From CAG-791 sp963596015 (lineage in GTDB: Bacteria; Bacillota; Clostridia; Lachnospirales; Lachnospiraceae), in NCBI GenBank assembly GCA_963596015.1, contig CAVBJS010000009.1:1-64000 (forward strand): 64,000 bases of DNA, written 5' to 3'. Positions within the stretch are counted from its first letter, which is position 1. Each line of letters begins with the position of its first letter. Shown here in pieces: positions 8,092 through 14,942 of the stretch. The position numbers and the translations under genes are program-made. The notes under the pieces were generated by a model. It saw nothing but the letters and a program-made list of their open reading frames with translations, did not search any database and was not told the DNA's origin.

Positions 8092-8586
8092 TTATAAAAC
8101 ATAGTGTATCCGCTGCTTGTCAAAACGATTCTGCTGCGCATGAACAGTTTCCGGATAACCGCATGGAATAATAGCGAAAGTATTCAAATTTTCAGGTACA
8201 TTCAGCACTGTACGGACTGCCTCCATTCGTTCTTTCAGAGGAGCTATTCCAAGCCAGACAGCACCAAGTCCAAGGGAATCTGCTGCCAGTAAGAGATTTT
8301 CTACAGAAGCACTCATATCAATCTGAGCATATTCAGGAATTGAGCAGTTAATACGGTAACATGCGACAAAAGCAAGAGGTGCAGATGCACAGCAGGATGC
8401 ATAAGGGCTGGTCTTTGATAAATTTTCCAGCGTAGTTTTATCTTTGACTACATAAAATTCCCAAGGCTGTTGATTTCCGGCAGATGGTGCCGCCATAGCC
8501 GCCTGTAGGATTTTTTCGATCTTGTCGTCCTCAACGGATTTGTTCTGATATTTTCTGATACTTGTTCTGTGAAATATTTCGTTCAT
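8092..8586 (-). CDS. Nitroreductase-family FMN oxidoreductase
   Basis: 164 residues, a short NfnB/BluB-type nitroreductase fold. Visible signatures are the N-terminal 'RTSIRKY', the FMN-contacting 'AAMAAPSAGNQQPWEFYVV' and 'SVENLLLAADSLGLGAVWLG', and the C-terminal 'IIPCGYPE'. Such enzymes use NAD(P)H and FMN to reduce nitro-aromatics, quinones or related electrophiles. It is the second gene of a two-gene unit: the MATE transporter stop lies 18 bases upstream on the same strand. An efflux pump plus a reductase suggests a joint response to a toxic small molecule, which is inference. It is convergent with the VWA gene. Confidence 0.9.
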   Translation of the reverse strand: MNEIFHRTSIRKYQNKSVEDDKIEKILQAAMAAPSAGNQQPWEFYVVKDKTTLENLSKTSPYASCCASAPLAFVACYRINCSIPEYAQIDMSASVENLLLAADSLGLGAVWLGIAPLKERMEAVRTVLNVPENLNTFAIIPCGYPETVHAQQNRFDKQRIHYVL

Positions 8587-8604
8587 TTTATAATCCTCCG
8601 ATCG

Positions 8605-9945
8605 TTATTGTGAAATATTTTTTAGTAATTTATGTGATGTACAGTAACTGTATATGCAGGCAACTGTCTCTGCGATCCAGAATGCATACCAGCCGTGCGA
8701 TATACCAAAAGCTTTTATAAAGAACCATAGGCACGGAATTAGCAAAACTAACTGACGGATAGCTGCACTGACCATATTAACCATACCATTTCCGAGTCCG
8801 GACGCAAAGTATCCGCATAAAATGGTGACAGCGGCAAATACAAAAGAAATGGAAATGATCCTGAGTGCCGGAATGCCAAGCTCCAGCATTTCCGGGCTTG
8901 CGGAGAATAGCTGTAATAATTGTTTTGGCAGAGCACAGAAAATCAGTGTTCCGCATAAAGCGATCACAATTCCTGTTGGAAGAAGGACTTTCCATGTCTG
9001 ATGCACACGTTCTGATCTCTTTGCACCATAATTATATCCAACGATAGGTATTGCGGCCTGTCCAAGTCCGTTAACAGGCATCATGAGAAAGTTTTGCAGT
9101 TTGTAATAGACTCCGAAAAATGCAACGGTTGTTGTGGATACACTTAACAACATACTGTTTACAACAAAAGTCATAACACTTCCGATTGCCTGCATGATAA
9201 TGGTTGGAAGTCCTACTCTGTAAATGTCCACGACATCCCGCCAGTCAAAATGATAGTTTTTAAAACGTACATGGATAAGAGGATTTTTGAAACGATTAAA
9301 AAGTAAGGCTGCGATCGCTCCGGCAATCTGCCCGATCACTGTTGCAATAGCAGCACCTTTTATTCCCATTGCAGGGCATCCAAACCATCCAAAGATCATA
9401 ATTGGATCAAGAATAATATTAAGTACAGCACCAATGATCAGGGATATCATGGATAATATGGTATCTCCGACGGCCTGTAACAGACGCTGACCATAGGTTT
9501 GAAGGAAAATACCCCAGCAATAAACAAGATTGATGGAAAGATATTGCCTGCATAGTTTCTGTAATTGTGGTTCAGATGTGAGCCTGGATGCAATAGTATC
9601 GGAAAAGAAAATTCCTGCTGCGGAAAATATAAGTGATGTAATGAGCATTAAAAGTAATCCGGTTGTGGCAGCCTGACAGGCTTCCTCTGCTTTGTGCTGT
9701 CCGATTTTACGGGAGAGTAAGGCGTTTAAACCTACAGCAGTTCCAACACCGACAGCAATCATGAGAAATTGGATGGAATAAACCAGGGATGCAGCAGTTA
9801 AAGCAGCTTCGGATAATCTTGCTACAAACATACTGTCAACAATATTGTAAAGGGATTGTACAAGCAGGGACAACATCAGAGGAACTGACATAGTATATAA
9901 TAATGGTTGTATTGGCATATCTGCCAGTTTGTTTTTTGTATTCAT
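8605..9945 (-). CDS. MATE family multidrug efflux transporter
   Basis: 446 residues from ATG 9945, with AGGAGG four bases upstream. About twelve hydrophobic helices in two repeated halves are evident, with MATE signatures 'QSLYNIVDSMFVAR' (helix 1-2) and 'GLGQAAIPIVGYNYGA' in the second half. Proteins of this family export cationic drugs or metabolites in exchange for Na+ or H+ at the cytoplasmic membrane. The gene lies behind its own SigA-type promoter (10051-10079) and a terminator-like hairpin that ends right before the ribosome binding site, so expression is probably controlled by attenuation. A nitroreductase gene follows. Confidence 0.93.
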   Translation of the reverse strand: MNTKNKLADMPIQPLLYTMSVPLMLSLLVQSLYNIVDSMFVARLSEAALTAASLVYSIQFLMIAVGVGTAVGLNALLSRKIGQHKAEEACQAATTGLLLMLITSLIFSAAGIFFSDTIASRLTSEPQLQKLCRQYLSINLVYCWGIFLQTYGQRLLQAVGDTILSMISLIIGAVLNIILDPIMIFGWFGCPAMGIKGAAIATVIGQIAGAIAALLFNRFKNPLIHVRFKNYHFDWRDVVDIYRVGLPTIIMQAIGSVMTFVVNSMLLSVSTTTVAFFGVYYKLQNFLMMPVNGLGQAAIPIVGYNYGAKRSERVHQTWKVLLPTGIVIALCGTLIFCALPKQLLQLFSASPEMLELGIPALRIISISFVFAAVTILCGYFASGLGNGMVNMVSAAIRQLVLLIPCLWFFIKAFGISHGWYAFWIAETVACIYSYCTSHKLLKNISQ

Positions 9946-9957
9946 ATGACCTCCTGA

Positions 9958-10005
9958 TTAGTAAAAAAATAAGCGCGAAATCAGTGAGGATAAGCTGTTC
10001 CTCAT
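9958..10005 (-). CDS. Possible leader peptide of the MATE attenuator
   Basis: ATG at 10005 opens the frame MRNSLSSLISRLFFY, ending with TAA at 9958, immediately before the MATE ribosome binding site. The start codon lies in the ascending arm of the terminator and the frame runs through the loop, descending arm and U-run. Ribosome stalling on such a peptide could stop the terminator from forming, as in antibiotic-induced pump leaders. Against this, there is no clear ribosome binding site in front of the ATG. It may be coincidental. Confidence 0.3.
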   Translation of the reverse strand: MRNSLSSLISRLFFY

Positions 10006-10015
10006 GATTTCACGC
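9961..10015 (-). promoter_or_regulatory. Transcription attenuator in the MATE leader
   Basis: On the minus strand, GCGTGAAATCATGAGGA (10015-9999) pairs with TCCTCACTGATTTCGCGC (9990-9973), giving 17 base pairs with one bulge and an 8-base loop. TTATTTTTTTAC follows at once. This is a textbook intrinsic terminator, but it sits between the promoter (10051-10079) and the MATE ribosome binding site (AGGAGG, 9955-9950), so transcription would stop before the gene unless the hairpin is prevented from forming. A 15-codon frame lies inside it (separate entry). The signal that opens it is unknown. Confidence 0.78.
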
Positions 10016-10050
10016 TTTAAAAGCCGGCTTGGTTTCTTTATTTCGAGCCT

Positions 10051-10079
10051 ATTGTAATGTATAAAAGAGAAAATTGCAA
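10051..10079 (-). promoter_or_regulatory. SigA-type promoter of the MATE-nitroreductase unit
   Basis: On the minus strand TTGCAA (10079-10074), a 17-base spacer and TACAAT (10056-10051) form a near-consensus promoter. The transcript would start near 10044, leaving a leader of about 100 bases that contains the attenuator. The promoter lies inside the relic of a recombinase gene on the other strand. Confidence 0.75.
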
Positions 10080-10220
10080 GATAATCCTGAATTGTTTGGA
10101 TGTGACGGAATACTCGGATGTACTGGTCAGTCGGCTTATTGAGAAGATCGTGGTATACGATACGATGAGAAGATGGCGGTCGAACTCAAGTCAGGATTGT
10201 CGGTGGAAGTGGCTGCGTAA
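10057..10220 (+). pseudogene. C-terminal relic of a large serine recombinase
   Basis: The plus strand encodes CKIILNCLDVTEYSDVLVS then RLIEKIVVYD, which matches the C-terminal part of transposon-type large serine recombinases ('LV.RLIEKI.VY'). A frameshift around 10160 then moves the reading to KMAVELKSGLSVEVAA and a TAA at 10218-10220; in an intact gene '..FTVELKSG..VEV' would follow in frame. Nothing upstream resembles the catalytic domain. The minus-strand promoter of the MATE gene occupies its left edge. This is evidence that a mobile element once carried or flanked this stretch. Confidence 0.62.
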
Positions 10221-10236
10221 ACAGGAACAATGCAAA

Positions 10237-10275
10237 GCCTGTGATTCTCGTTTCGGGATCGCAGGTCTTTTTTAG
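10237..10275 (+). terminator. Intrinsic terminator after the recombinase relic
   Basis: CCTGTGATTC (10238-10247) pairs with GGATCGCAGG (10256-10265), ten base pairs including two G-T wobbles, followed by TCTTTTTT. It lies just downstream of the recombinase stop codon and fits the original terminator of that gene. Confidence 0.75.
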
Positions 10276-10304
10276 TTGTAAAAAGAAACCAATCGGTATA
10301 CAAT
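10276..10304 (+). promoter_or_regulatory. SigA-type promoter of the small XRE gene
   Basis: TTGTAA (10276-10281), a 17-base spacer and TACAAT (10299-10304), with the -10 extended by TA. The XRE start codon is 22 bases downstream, leaving a very short leader. Confidence 0.7.
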
Positions 10305-10325
10305 AGCAATGAAAGATGGGGCTTT

Positions 10326-10550
10326 ATGATGACTACTGCAGACCTTGTAAAAAAACTTTGCGAAGAACAGAATGTCTCTGTTTCGGAACTGGCCAGACGG
10401 ATAGGCCAGACCAGGCAGAACTTGTATAAAAAGATAAAGCGGGACACGCTTACGGTGGATGAGCTGATAGCGATAGCCGACGCCACCGGTGTAACATTCG
10501 AGCAGTCGTTTACGCTGCCTGACGGAAGACAGCTGAAGATATGCAGTTGA
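10326..10550 (+). CDS. Small XRE-family helix-turn-helix protein
   Basis: 74 residues, essentially one DNA-binding domain. 'VSVSELARRIGQTRQNLYKKI' spans helices 2 and 3 of the XRE fold (about residues 17-37), and 'TVDELIAIADATGVTFEQ' forms the remaining helices. The start may be ATG 10326 or ATG 10329; GGGG lies about five bases upstream of the first. A SigA-type promoter sits at 10276-10304. Such single-domain proteins act as repressors in phages and mobile elements. The ORF6N gene 112 bases downstream is a plausible partner or target. Confidence 0.82.
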   Translation: MMTTADLVKKLCEEQNVSVSELARRIGQTRQNLYKKIKRDTLTVDELIAIADATGVTFEQSFTLPDGRQLKICS

Positions 10551-10563
10551 AAAATACAATTGT

Positions 10564-10645
10564 TTGAGGTTGCAAATTGTGACCTCAAGTCAAGGAAAGT
10601 CTTCACATAAGATTTGCGGTGCCAGTTTGGCGCCACAAGAAGTAC
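10564..10645 (+). pseudogene. Two micro-remnants of ORF6N-type genes
   Basis: Reading from 10564 gives LRLQIVTSSQG. Reading from 10614 in another frame gives LRCQFGATRS. Both match the conserved 'LR.Q..T(S/A)' segment found once in the intact ORF6N gene downstream (ELRCQNVTAN). Each is only about ten codons long with stops around it. They look like scars of older paralogues. The first also forms an inverted repeat (TTGAGGT at 10564-10570, ACCTCAA at 10582-10588) that could be an operator, so the two readings compete. Confidence 0.4.
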
Positions 10646-10662
10646 TTTGAGGAGAAACAGAT

Positions 10663-11631
10663 ATGGCAGAAGTAACCAAGAATGAGATTATGGTTATTGA
10701 CCACATTGAGAATCTTGTTTATCGGATAAGAGGACAGCAGGTCATGTTGGATACAGATCTGGCGGAAATCTACGGATATGAGGTCAAATACCTTAATCGG
10801 CAGGTTAAGCGTAACATCGAAAGATTTCCGGAGGATTTCATGTTTCAGATTACGAAAGATGAAGTCCAGGAATTGCGGTGCCAAAATGTCACCGCAAACA
10901 TAAATCCGATGAGCCGTGCGCTGCCATATGTCTTTACAGAACAGGGGATTTATATGCTTGCGACGGTGCTGAAAAGCGAGATGGCTGTGCAGCAGTCAAT
11001 CGTTATCATGAGGGCGTTTAAGAATATGCGTCATTATATTATTGAGAACCGCCAGCTGGCCAGCAAAGAGGATTTGCAGCGGATAGCGATGTCTGTTGGA
11101 GAATATCAGAAGAAAACCGATAAAACCATACAGAGTATAGAGCAGCGGATAGATGATCTGAGCAACAATTTCATATCTGAGTCGGAACTGAAAAATCTCG
11201 TAATTTATAAAGGACAAAAGTTCGAAGCCGATATTGTTTATGTCGAAATATATCAGAAGGCTAAGAAAAGTATCTTTGTCATTGATGACTATGTGAATAT
11301 AAAAACGCTGCACCAGCTTTCACAGAAGAAGGACGGTGTTGCTGTCACGCTGTTCACGGAAAACGGACATGGCCGAAAAGGATTTCTGACATCATCAGAT
11401 GTTTCGGATTTTCAGGCTCAATATCCGACTCTTCAGATCAAGCCTAACCCTGATTGTCATGATCGTTTTATCATACTTGATTATGGGTTGAAGACGGAAC
11501 AGGTCTATCATTGTGGCGCATCAAGCAAGGACGCGGGCAAAAAGGTATGCGCAATTAATAAAATCGAAAACACCATAATGGTGCATCCGATAGTAGATGC
11601 TCTCCTTAAGAATCCGGATAAGGTGATATAA
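10663..11631 (+). CDS. ORF6N-domain protein with PLD-like C-terminal region
   Basis: 322 residues from ATG 10663 behind TTGAGGAG. The N-terminal ORF6N domain covers about residues 15-125 and has 'VMLDTDLAEIYGYEVKYLNRQ', shown here in part, plus 'RFPEDFMFQ' and 'LPYVFTEQGIYMLATVL', as in phage antirepressor-type DNA-binding proteins. A coiled linker follows (about 140-185). The C-terminal part 'FVIDDYVNIKTLHQL ... VTLFTEN ... CHDRFIILDYG ... HCGASSKDAGKK' resembles the single-HKD phospholipase D-like module often joined to ORF6N in Bacteroides and Clostridia. Only one H-D-R motif is seen, so catalysis is uncertain. It is likely a phage or element regulator left in the chromosome. Confidence 0.82.
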   Translation: MAEVTKNEIMVIDHIENLVYRIRGQQVMLDTDLAEIYGYEVKYLNRQVKRNIERFPEDFMFQITKDEVQELRCQNVTANINPMSRALPYVFTEQGIYMLATVLKSEMAVQQSIVIMRAFKNMRHYIIENRQLASKEDLQRIAMSVGEYQKKTDKTIQSIEQRIDDLSNNFISESELKNLVIYKGQKFEADIVYVEIYQKAKKSIFVIDDYVNIKTLHQLSQKKDGVAVTLFTENGHGRKGFLTSSDVSDFQAQYPTLQIKPNPDCHDRFIILDYGLKTEQVYHCGASSKDAGKKVCAINKIENTIMVHPIVDALLKNPDKVI

Positions 11632-11669
11632 ATCCCGGAGGAGCTGAAAAGGTTTAAGGAGTGTGTCAA

Positions 11670-11996
11670 ATGTTGAAATATTTGCTCGGTTACCTGCTGC
11701 TGGTCAACATTGTCGCTTTTATTCTTTATGGAAGCGATAAGAGGAAGGCGGTAAAAAACAAATGGCGCACTCCGGAGTCTGTGCTGGTCATTGTGGCGTG
11801 GATCGGAGGCGCGGTCGGCGCGTTGGCGGGTATGCTCGTTTTCCATCATAAAACGAGGAAATGGAAATTCAGGATTCTCATTCCGGCGGCTCTGATTGTG
11901 TGGATAGCCGCAATCTATCTTTTGACGGCATGGACGGGCATCTTGAGCGGCACATCAGCAGAAAGGCTGCAGGATAAGTTTTCAGGCGGCATCTGA
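11670..11996 (+). CDS. DUF1294 small membrane protein
   Basis: 108 residues from ATG 11670, chosen because AAGGAG lies eight bases upstream; a GTG at 11661 overlaps that site. The family pattern is clear: 'LLLVNIVAFILYGSDKRKAVK' (hydrophobic helix plus basic cap), 'WRTPESVLVIVAWIGGAVGAL', 'FHHKTRKWKFR', and a last hydrophobic helix near residue 75. The tail after residue 95 is longer than I expect for the family. Three membrane helices are likely. Function unknown. It is convergent with the LysR gene. Confidence 0.82.
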   Translation: MLKYLLGYLLLVNIVAFILYGSDKRKAVKNKWRTPESVLVIVAWIGGAVGALAGMLVFHHKTRKWKFRILIPAALIVWIAAIYLLTAWTGILSGTSAERLQDKFSGGI

Positions 11997-12012
11997 ACTG
12001 CTATAACCAACA

Positions 12013-12915
12013 TTAACCCGGAACAAACTCCTCCACAAGAAACCGCCGAAAAGCCGCAGAGGCGATGCTCTGGGGATATTCGGCATCATAAACCAAAAGC
12101 ACCCGTCTGGAAGGCATCTCTTCCGGAATGCGGATCCGAAAGACATTGCCTGCCCGCAGGGCTTCTCTGGCAAATTCCGGCGGCAGAAAGCCGATGCCCA
12201 GATTGTGCTCGATGGCAGATAAGATCAGGTCGGTGGTAGCTAATTCCACGGCAGGATTAAAGGATACCCCGTGCTCTGCAAAATAGGTATTCAAAAATCT
12301 TCTGGAGATAGCATCCTGGGTAAGGCTGACCCAAGGGTAGGCGGAGAGCTCCGTCAGGGTCATGGTCTTTTCTTTCAGATCTTCGTATTTATGGCCGCCG
12401 ATGAGAATATCCGTATAGGTGTGCACGGTATGGGCCACAAAAGGCTCCTCCATGGCAAAGGGCAGAGAGGAGATCAGCGCCATGTCTGCCCGTCCCTGGG
12501 ACAGGGCACGGATGGATTCGCTGGAACTTTTATTGAGGATCCGGAAGGTTACCTTAGGGTGCAAGGTCGTAAAATCTTCCATGGCCTGCAAAAGGCAGCA
12601 ATGCAGTGCCGTCTCCGTGGCACTGATGGTGATAGAGCCTTCGTCCAGAGATAAAAGGTTGGTCAGCTTTTGCTCCCCCTTCATAAACTGCGCACAGCCG
12701 GCAGAGGCATATTCATAAAAAGTCTTTCCCTCGGAGGTCAGTGTCATGCCGTTCTTACTTCTGACGAAAAGACGACATCCCAAGTCGTCCTCCAGTTTAT
12801 GAATGGTTCTTGTGACAGCCGGCTGGCTGGTCTGCAGAGCCGCGGCAGCTTTGGTCAGATTGCCGTATTTGGCTACATAATAAAAGACGCGGTAATAGTC
12901 ATAATTAGAACTCAT
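12013..12915 (-). CDS. LysR-family transcriptional regulator
   Basis: 300 residues from ATG 12915 (MSSNYDYYRVFYYVA); an in-frame extension upstream has low-quality composition. The N-terminal winged HTH is canonical: 'AKYGNLTKAAAALQTSQPAVT' around residues 14-34 and 'LEDDLGCRLFVRSKNGMTLT'. The rest is the two-lobed effector-binding domain with 'DLILSAIEHNLGIGFLPPEFA'. LysR proteins usually control a divergent neighbour and bind a small molecule. Here the divergent side is a 500-base region before a secreted-protein gene. The target and ligand are not evident. Confidence 0.9.
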   Translation of the reverse strand: MSSNYDYYRVFYYVAKYGNLTKAAAALQTSQPAVTRTIHKLEDDLGCRLFVRSKNGMTLTSEGKTFYEYASAGCAQFMKGEQKLTNLLSLDEGSITISATETALHCCLLQAMEDFTTLHPKVTFRILNKSSSESIRALSQGRADMALISSLPFAMEEPFVAHTVHTYTDILIGGHKYEDLKEKTMTLTELSAYPWVSLTQDAISRRFLNTYFAEHGVSFNPAVELATTDLILSAIEHNLGIGFLPPEFAREALRAGNVFRIRIPEEMPSRRVLLVYDAEYPQSIASAAFRRFLVEEFVPG

Positions 12916-13020
12916 GGATTTCCTTTTCTTACTGTGGCAGAGGTGTTTGTCTGTGGTTTTGCATTTATATATTGCATAAGTATAGCACATATTGTGTCAC
13001 TGCATATCAGGCAGACATAC

Positions 13021-13200
13021 AAGGTTACAGCATAGACACCAGTCGAGAGGCCGGGCGGCGGAGTGTGTCCGGATGTGTGAGCTACGGAGCGCTCGGTGTT
13101 TAGTACGCTTTCTTTGCGAGGTTATGTACCGCCGGGTTTTGAAGCGGAGCGAGTGGAGGACCGGGATCCGGATAACTCCGACAGGAGCCGCCTAGCCAGC
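13021..13200. other. GC-rich non-coding stretch of unknown nature
   Basis: In the 500-base gap 12916-13415 these 180 bases stand out. I counted 36, 32 and 40 G/C in the three 60-base lines 13021-13200, about 60 percent, whereas the surrounding intergenic DNA is AT-rich. Short palindromes occur (GAGCGCTC; CCGG-GAT-CCGG). No protein family, tRNA or known RNA is recognisable. The rest of the gap holds the LysR upstream region, a promoter (13253-13281) and double-hairpin copy A. It could be an uncharacterised RNA, a repeat, or an old insertion scar. Confidence 0.4.
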
Positions 13201-13252
13201 ATCTTAACGATGGGAAGTACGATAAAGAAATGCAATATTCCTCTCCGGCAGG

Positions 13253-13281
13253 TTGGCAGAAGGGCTAATGTGAAGTATAAT
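13253..13281 (+). promoter_or_regulatory. SigA-type promoter of the secreted repeat protein
   Basis: TTGGCA (13253-13258), 17-base spacer, TATAAT (13276-13281). Transcription would start near 13289, giving a 5' UTR of about 127 bases that includes double-hairpin copy A. Confidence 0.72.
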
Positions 13282-13344
13282 GAAAAGACATTTTCAGAAA
13301 CTTTTCAAACTGCATCGATGATGAAAACGTCATAGGTACATCTT

Positions 13345-13401
13345 GCATCGGAGGATCCGCCTGCGGGAGATTCGCTTCACATGCCGCAGACAAGCTGCGG
13401 A
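13345..13401 (+). repeat. Double-hairpin 5' UTR element, copy A
   Basis: Starts GCATCGGAGGATCCGCCTGC, continues with a degenerate first hairpin, and ends with the second hairpin CCGCAG-ACAAG-CTGCGG (13384-13400). Fourteen bases later comes the ATG of the secreted protein gene, with its AAAGGA ribosome binding site in between. Alignable with copies at 24755, 27490 and 43199. The first stem is the most decayed of the four. Confidence 0.75.
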
Positions 13402-13415
13402 AAGAAAGGATAAAT

Positions 13416-14489
13416 ATGATCTTGGGGAAGATGAAAAAAGAGAGACGAGAAGAAAAAGGAATTGCATTTCGCTGTATAGCCGGTATCGGCACAATGCTTC
13501 TTGCAGCCAGTCTTTTTCTGGTGAATCCTGTTAATGCACAGGCTGCCCAGAGCTATACCGTGCAGGGAAAGGTAAAGAGCAACACCACCTCCGGCATGCT
13601 GTATTTATCTACCAATGACGGCAACATGGAGATCAAGATCGACAGCAATACCGATACTACCAACTGCAAGGTACTTTTTCCTGACAATACCATTACCGTA
13701 GAATGCTACGGCGGCTCCGATGGTTATCTTCATGCCTCCAAGCTTTCCAACGGCAAATCCAGCGGGCCTGTTACCGTAAACAGCAATAATCCGGTTACTG
13801 TTCAGGGAACCGTGTCATCCAATACCACGGATGACCTTTTGTATCTGTCTACCAGCGGCGGTATGATGCAGATCAAGCTTGATTCCTCCACGGATCTCAC
13901 CGGCTGTAAGATCTTGACCCTTAATAAGGATGTAACCGTCAAGTGTGGCAACGGCTCCGATGGCTATCTTCATGCAATTTCCATTTCGGATGTGGCCAGC
14001 GCGGTGACTACCACCACTACCTTTAATGGGCAGAGCGCCACTGTTTTAAGCGGTACTGTCCAGGATAAGACCACCACCAGTCTGTTAAAGCTTTCCACCT
14101 CCGGCGGCAATATGGAGATCGTACTGGATATCGCCACTGATATCAGTAAGTGCAAGGTGCTGACCCCCGGACAGAGCGTATCGGTAGCTGTCTATCGCGG
14201 CAGTGATGCTTATATGCACGCGGCGCAGGTGGTAGATAACAGCAATCCTGTCAGTGCTTCCTCTGCCACGGTCAATACCAGCGCTGCAGTCAGTGTGACC
14301 GGCACGGTAGCTTCCGGAACCAATTCTCAGACGCTGTATTTATCCACTTCCGGTGGCACCATGCAGATCAAGATGGATACCAACACCACCATGAGCAGTG
14401 GCATATTGATGATCGGACGCAGTGTAAAGGTATCCTGCGCCGGCGCATCCGATGGCTATCTGCATGCTATTTCCATAGCATCCAATTAG
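13416..14489 (+). CDS. Secreted protein with four tandem beta-rich repeats
   Basis: 357 residues. ATG 13416 follows AAAGGA. A signal peptide is clear: basic start (KMKKERREEKG), hydrophobic core 'IGTMLLAASLFLV', and a likely AQA-A cleavage near residue 43. The mature part is four copies of about 80 residues, each with 'V.GTV.S.T....LYLSTSGG.MQIK.D..TD...CK.L', then '..V.V.C..GSDGYLHA..I'. The repeats look like small beta-barrels and have no catalytic motif, no LPXTG and no membrane anchor. I do not recognise a named family. It may bind a ligand or the cell wall. It has its own promoter, a 5' UTR with double-hairpin copy A, and a terminator at 14643, so it is a single-gene unit. Confidence 0.82.
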   Translation: MILGKMKKERREEKGIAFRCIAGIGTMLLAASLFLVNPVNAQAAQSYTVQGKVKSNTTSGMLYLSTNDGNMEIKIDSNTDTTNCKVLFPDNTITVECYGGSDGYLHASKLSNGKSSGPVTVNSNNPVTVQGTVSSNTTDDLLYLSTSGGMMQIKLDSSTDLTGCKILTLNKDVTVKCGNGSDGYLHAISISDVASAVTTTTTFNGQSATVLSGTVQDKTTTSLLKLSTSGGNMEIVLDIATDISKCKVLTPGQSVSVAVYRGSDAYMHAAQVVDNSNPVSASSATVNTSAAVSVTGTVASGTNSQTLYLSTSGGTMQIKMDTNTTMSSGILMIGRSVKVSCAGASDGYLHAISIASN

Positions 14490-14642
14490 TTGCATTGATC
14501 TATGCAATTTTAGCTTTGAATATCCGTTATGTAGCTGGCAGATGTATCTGGCAGTCTGTGGAATCAGCTGTAAATTTCACGAAACAGACACACAACTTTC
14601 ACAAATTGATTGCATGAAAAACACAATTGAACACTAATCTTG

Positions 14643-14681
14643 AAAGAGTATTCGGAGTATATTCTGAATACTCTTTTTTTG
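14643..14681 (+). terminator. Intrinsic terminator after the secreted repeat protein
   Basis: AGAGTATTC (14645-14653) pairs with GAATACTCT (14666-14674), followed by TTTTTT. It closes the single-gene unit starting at 13416. Confidence 0.85.
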
Positions 14682-14711
14682 TACTGCGTTGTCTTGTCCG
14701 GATTTCATTTG

Positions 14712-14822
14712 CGGTTACGGAAGTTTCCGTAGGACGGCAAATGTGCACTTGCTTACAACATGCTGAGTCCGGCACGGAATGGTTACGGAAGTTTCCATAG
14801 GACGACCAATGTACACTCTGGT
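14712..14822. repeat. Direct repeat pair with internal palindrome before the ABC genes
   Basis: GGTTACGGAAGTTTCC starts at 14713 and again at 14781; similarity continues for about 40 bases ('GTAGGACGGCAAATGTGCACT' against 'ATAGGACGACCAATGTACACT', shown in part). Each copy contains the near palindrome ACGGAAGTTTCCGT. The period is 68 bases. The rest of the gap 14490-14942 has the terminator above and a GC-rich patch at 14826-14910; no gene was seen. The pair may be an operator or a repeat scar. Confidence 0.6.
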
Positions 14823-14942
14823 AGGTACACGCCTGCCGGATCGGCTGCCGGCAAAGCGGCCTTTATTCAGAAAACCATCTGCCCACTGCGTGAGGGCGGC
14901 GGGCGGATGTGATCTAAAGTATATAAAGAGGAGGAACAGAAA

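Noticed and set aside
12992..13195. Open frame through the GC-rich island as a protein gene
   Set aside because: No ribosome binding site, Arg-rich composition typical of a GC-rich shadow, and no match to a known domain.
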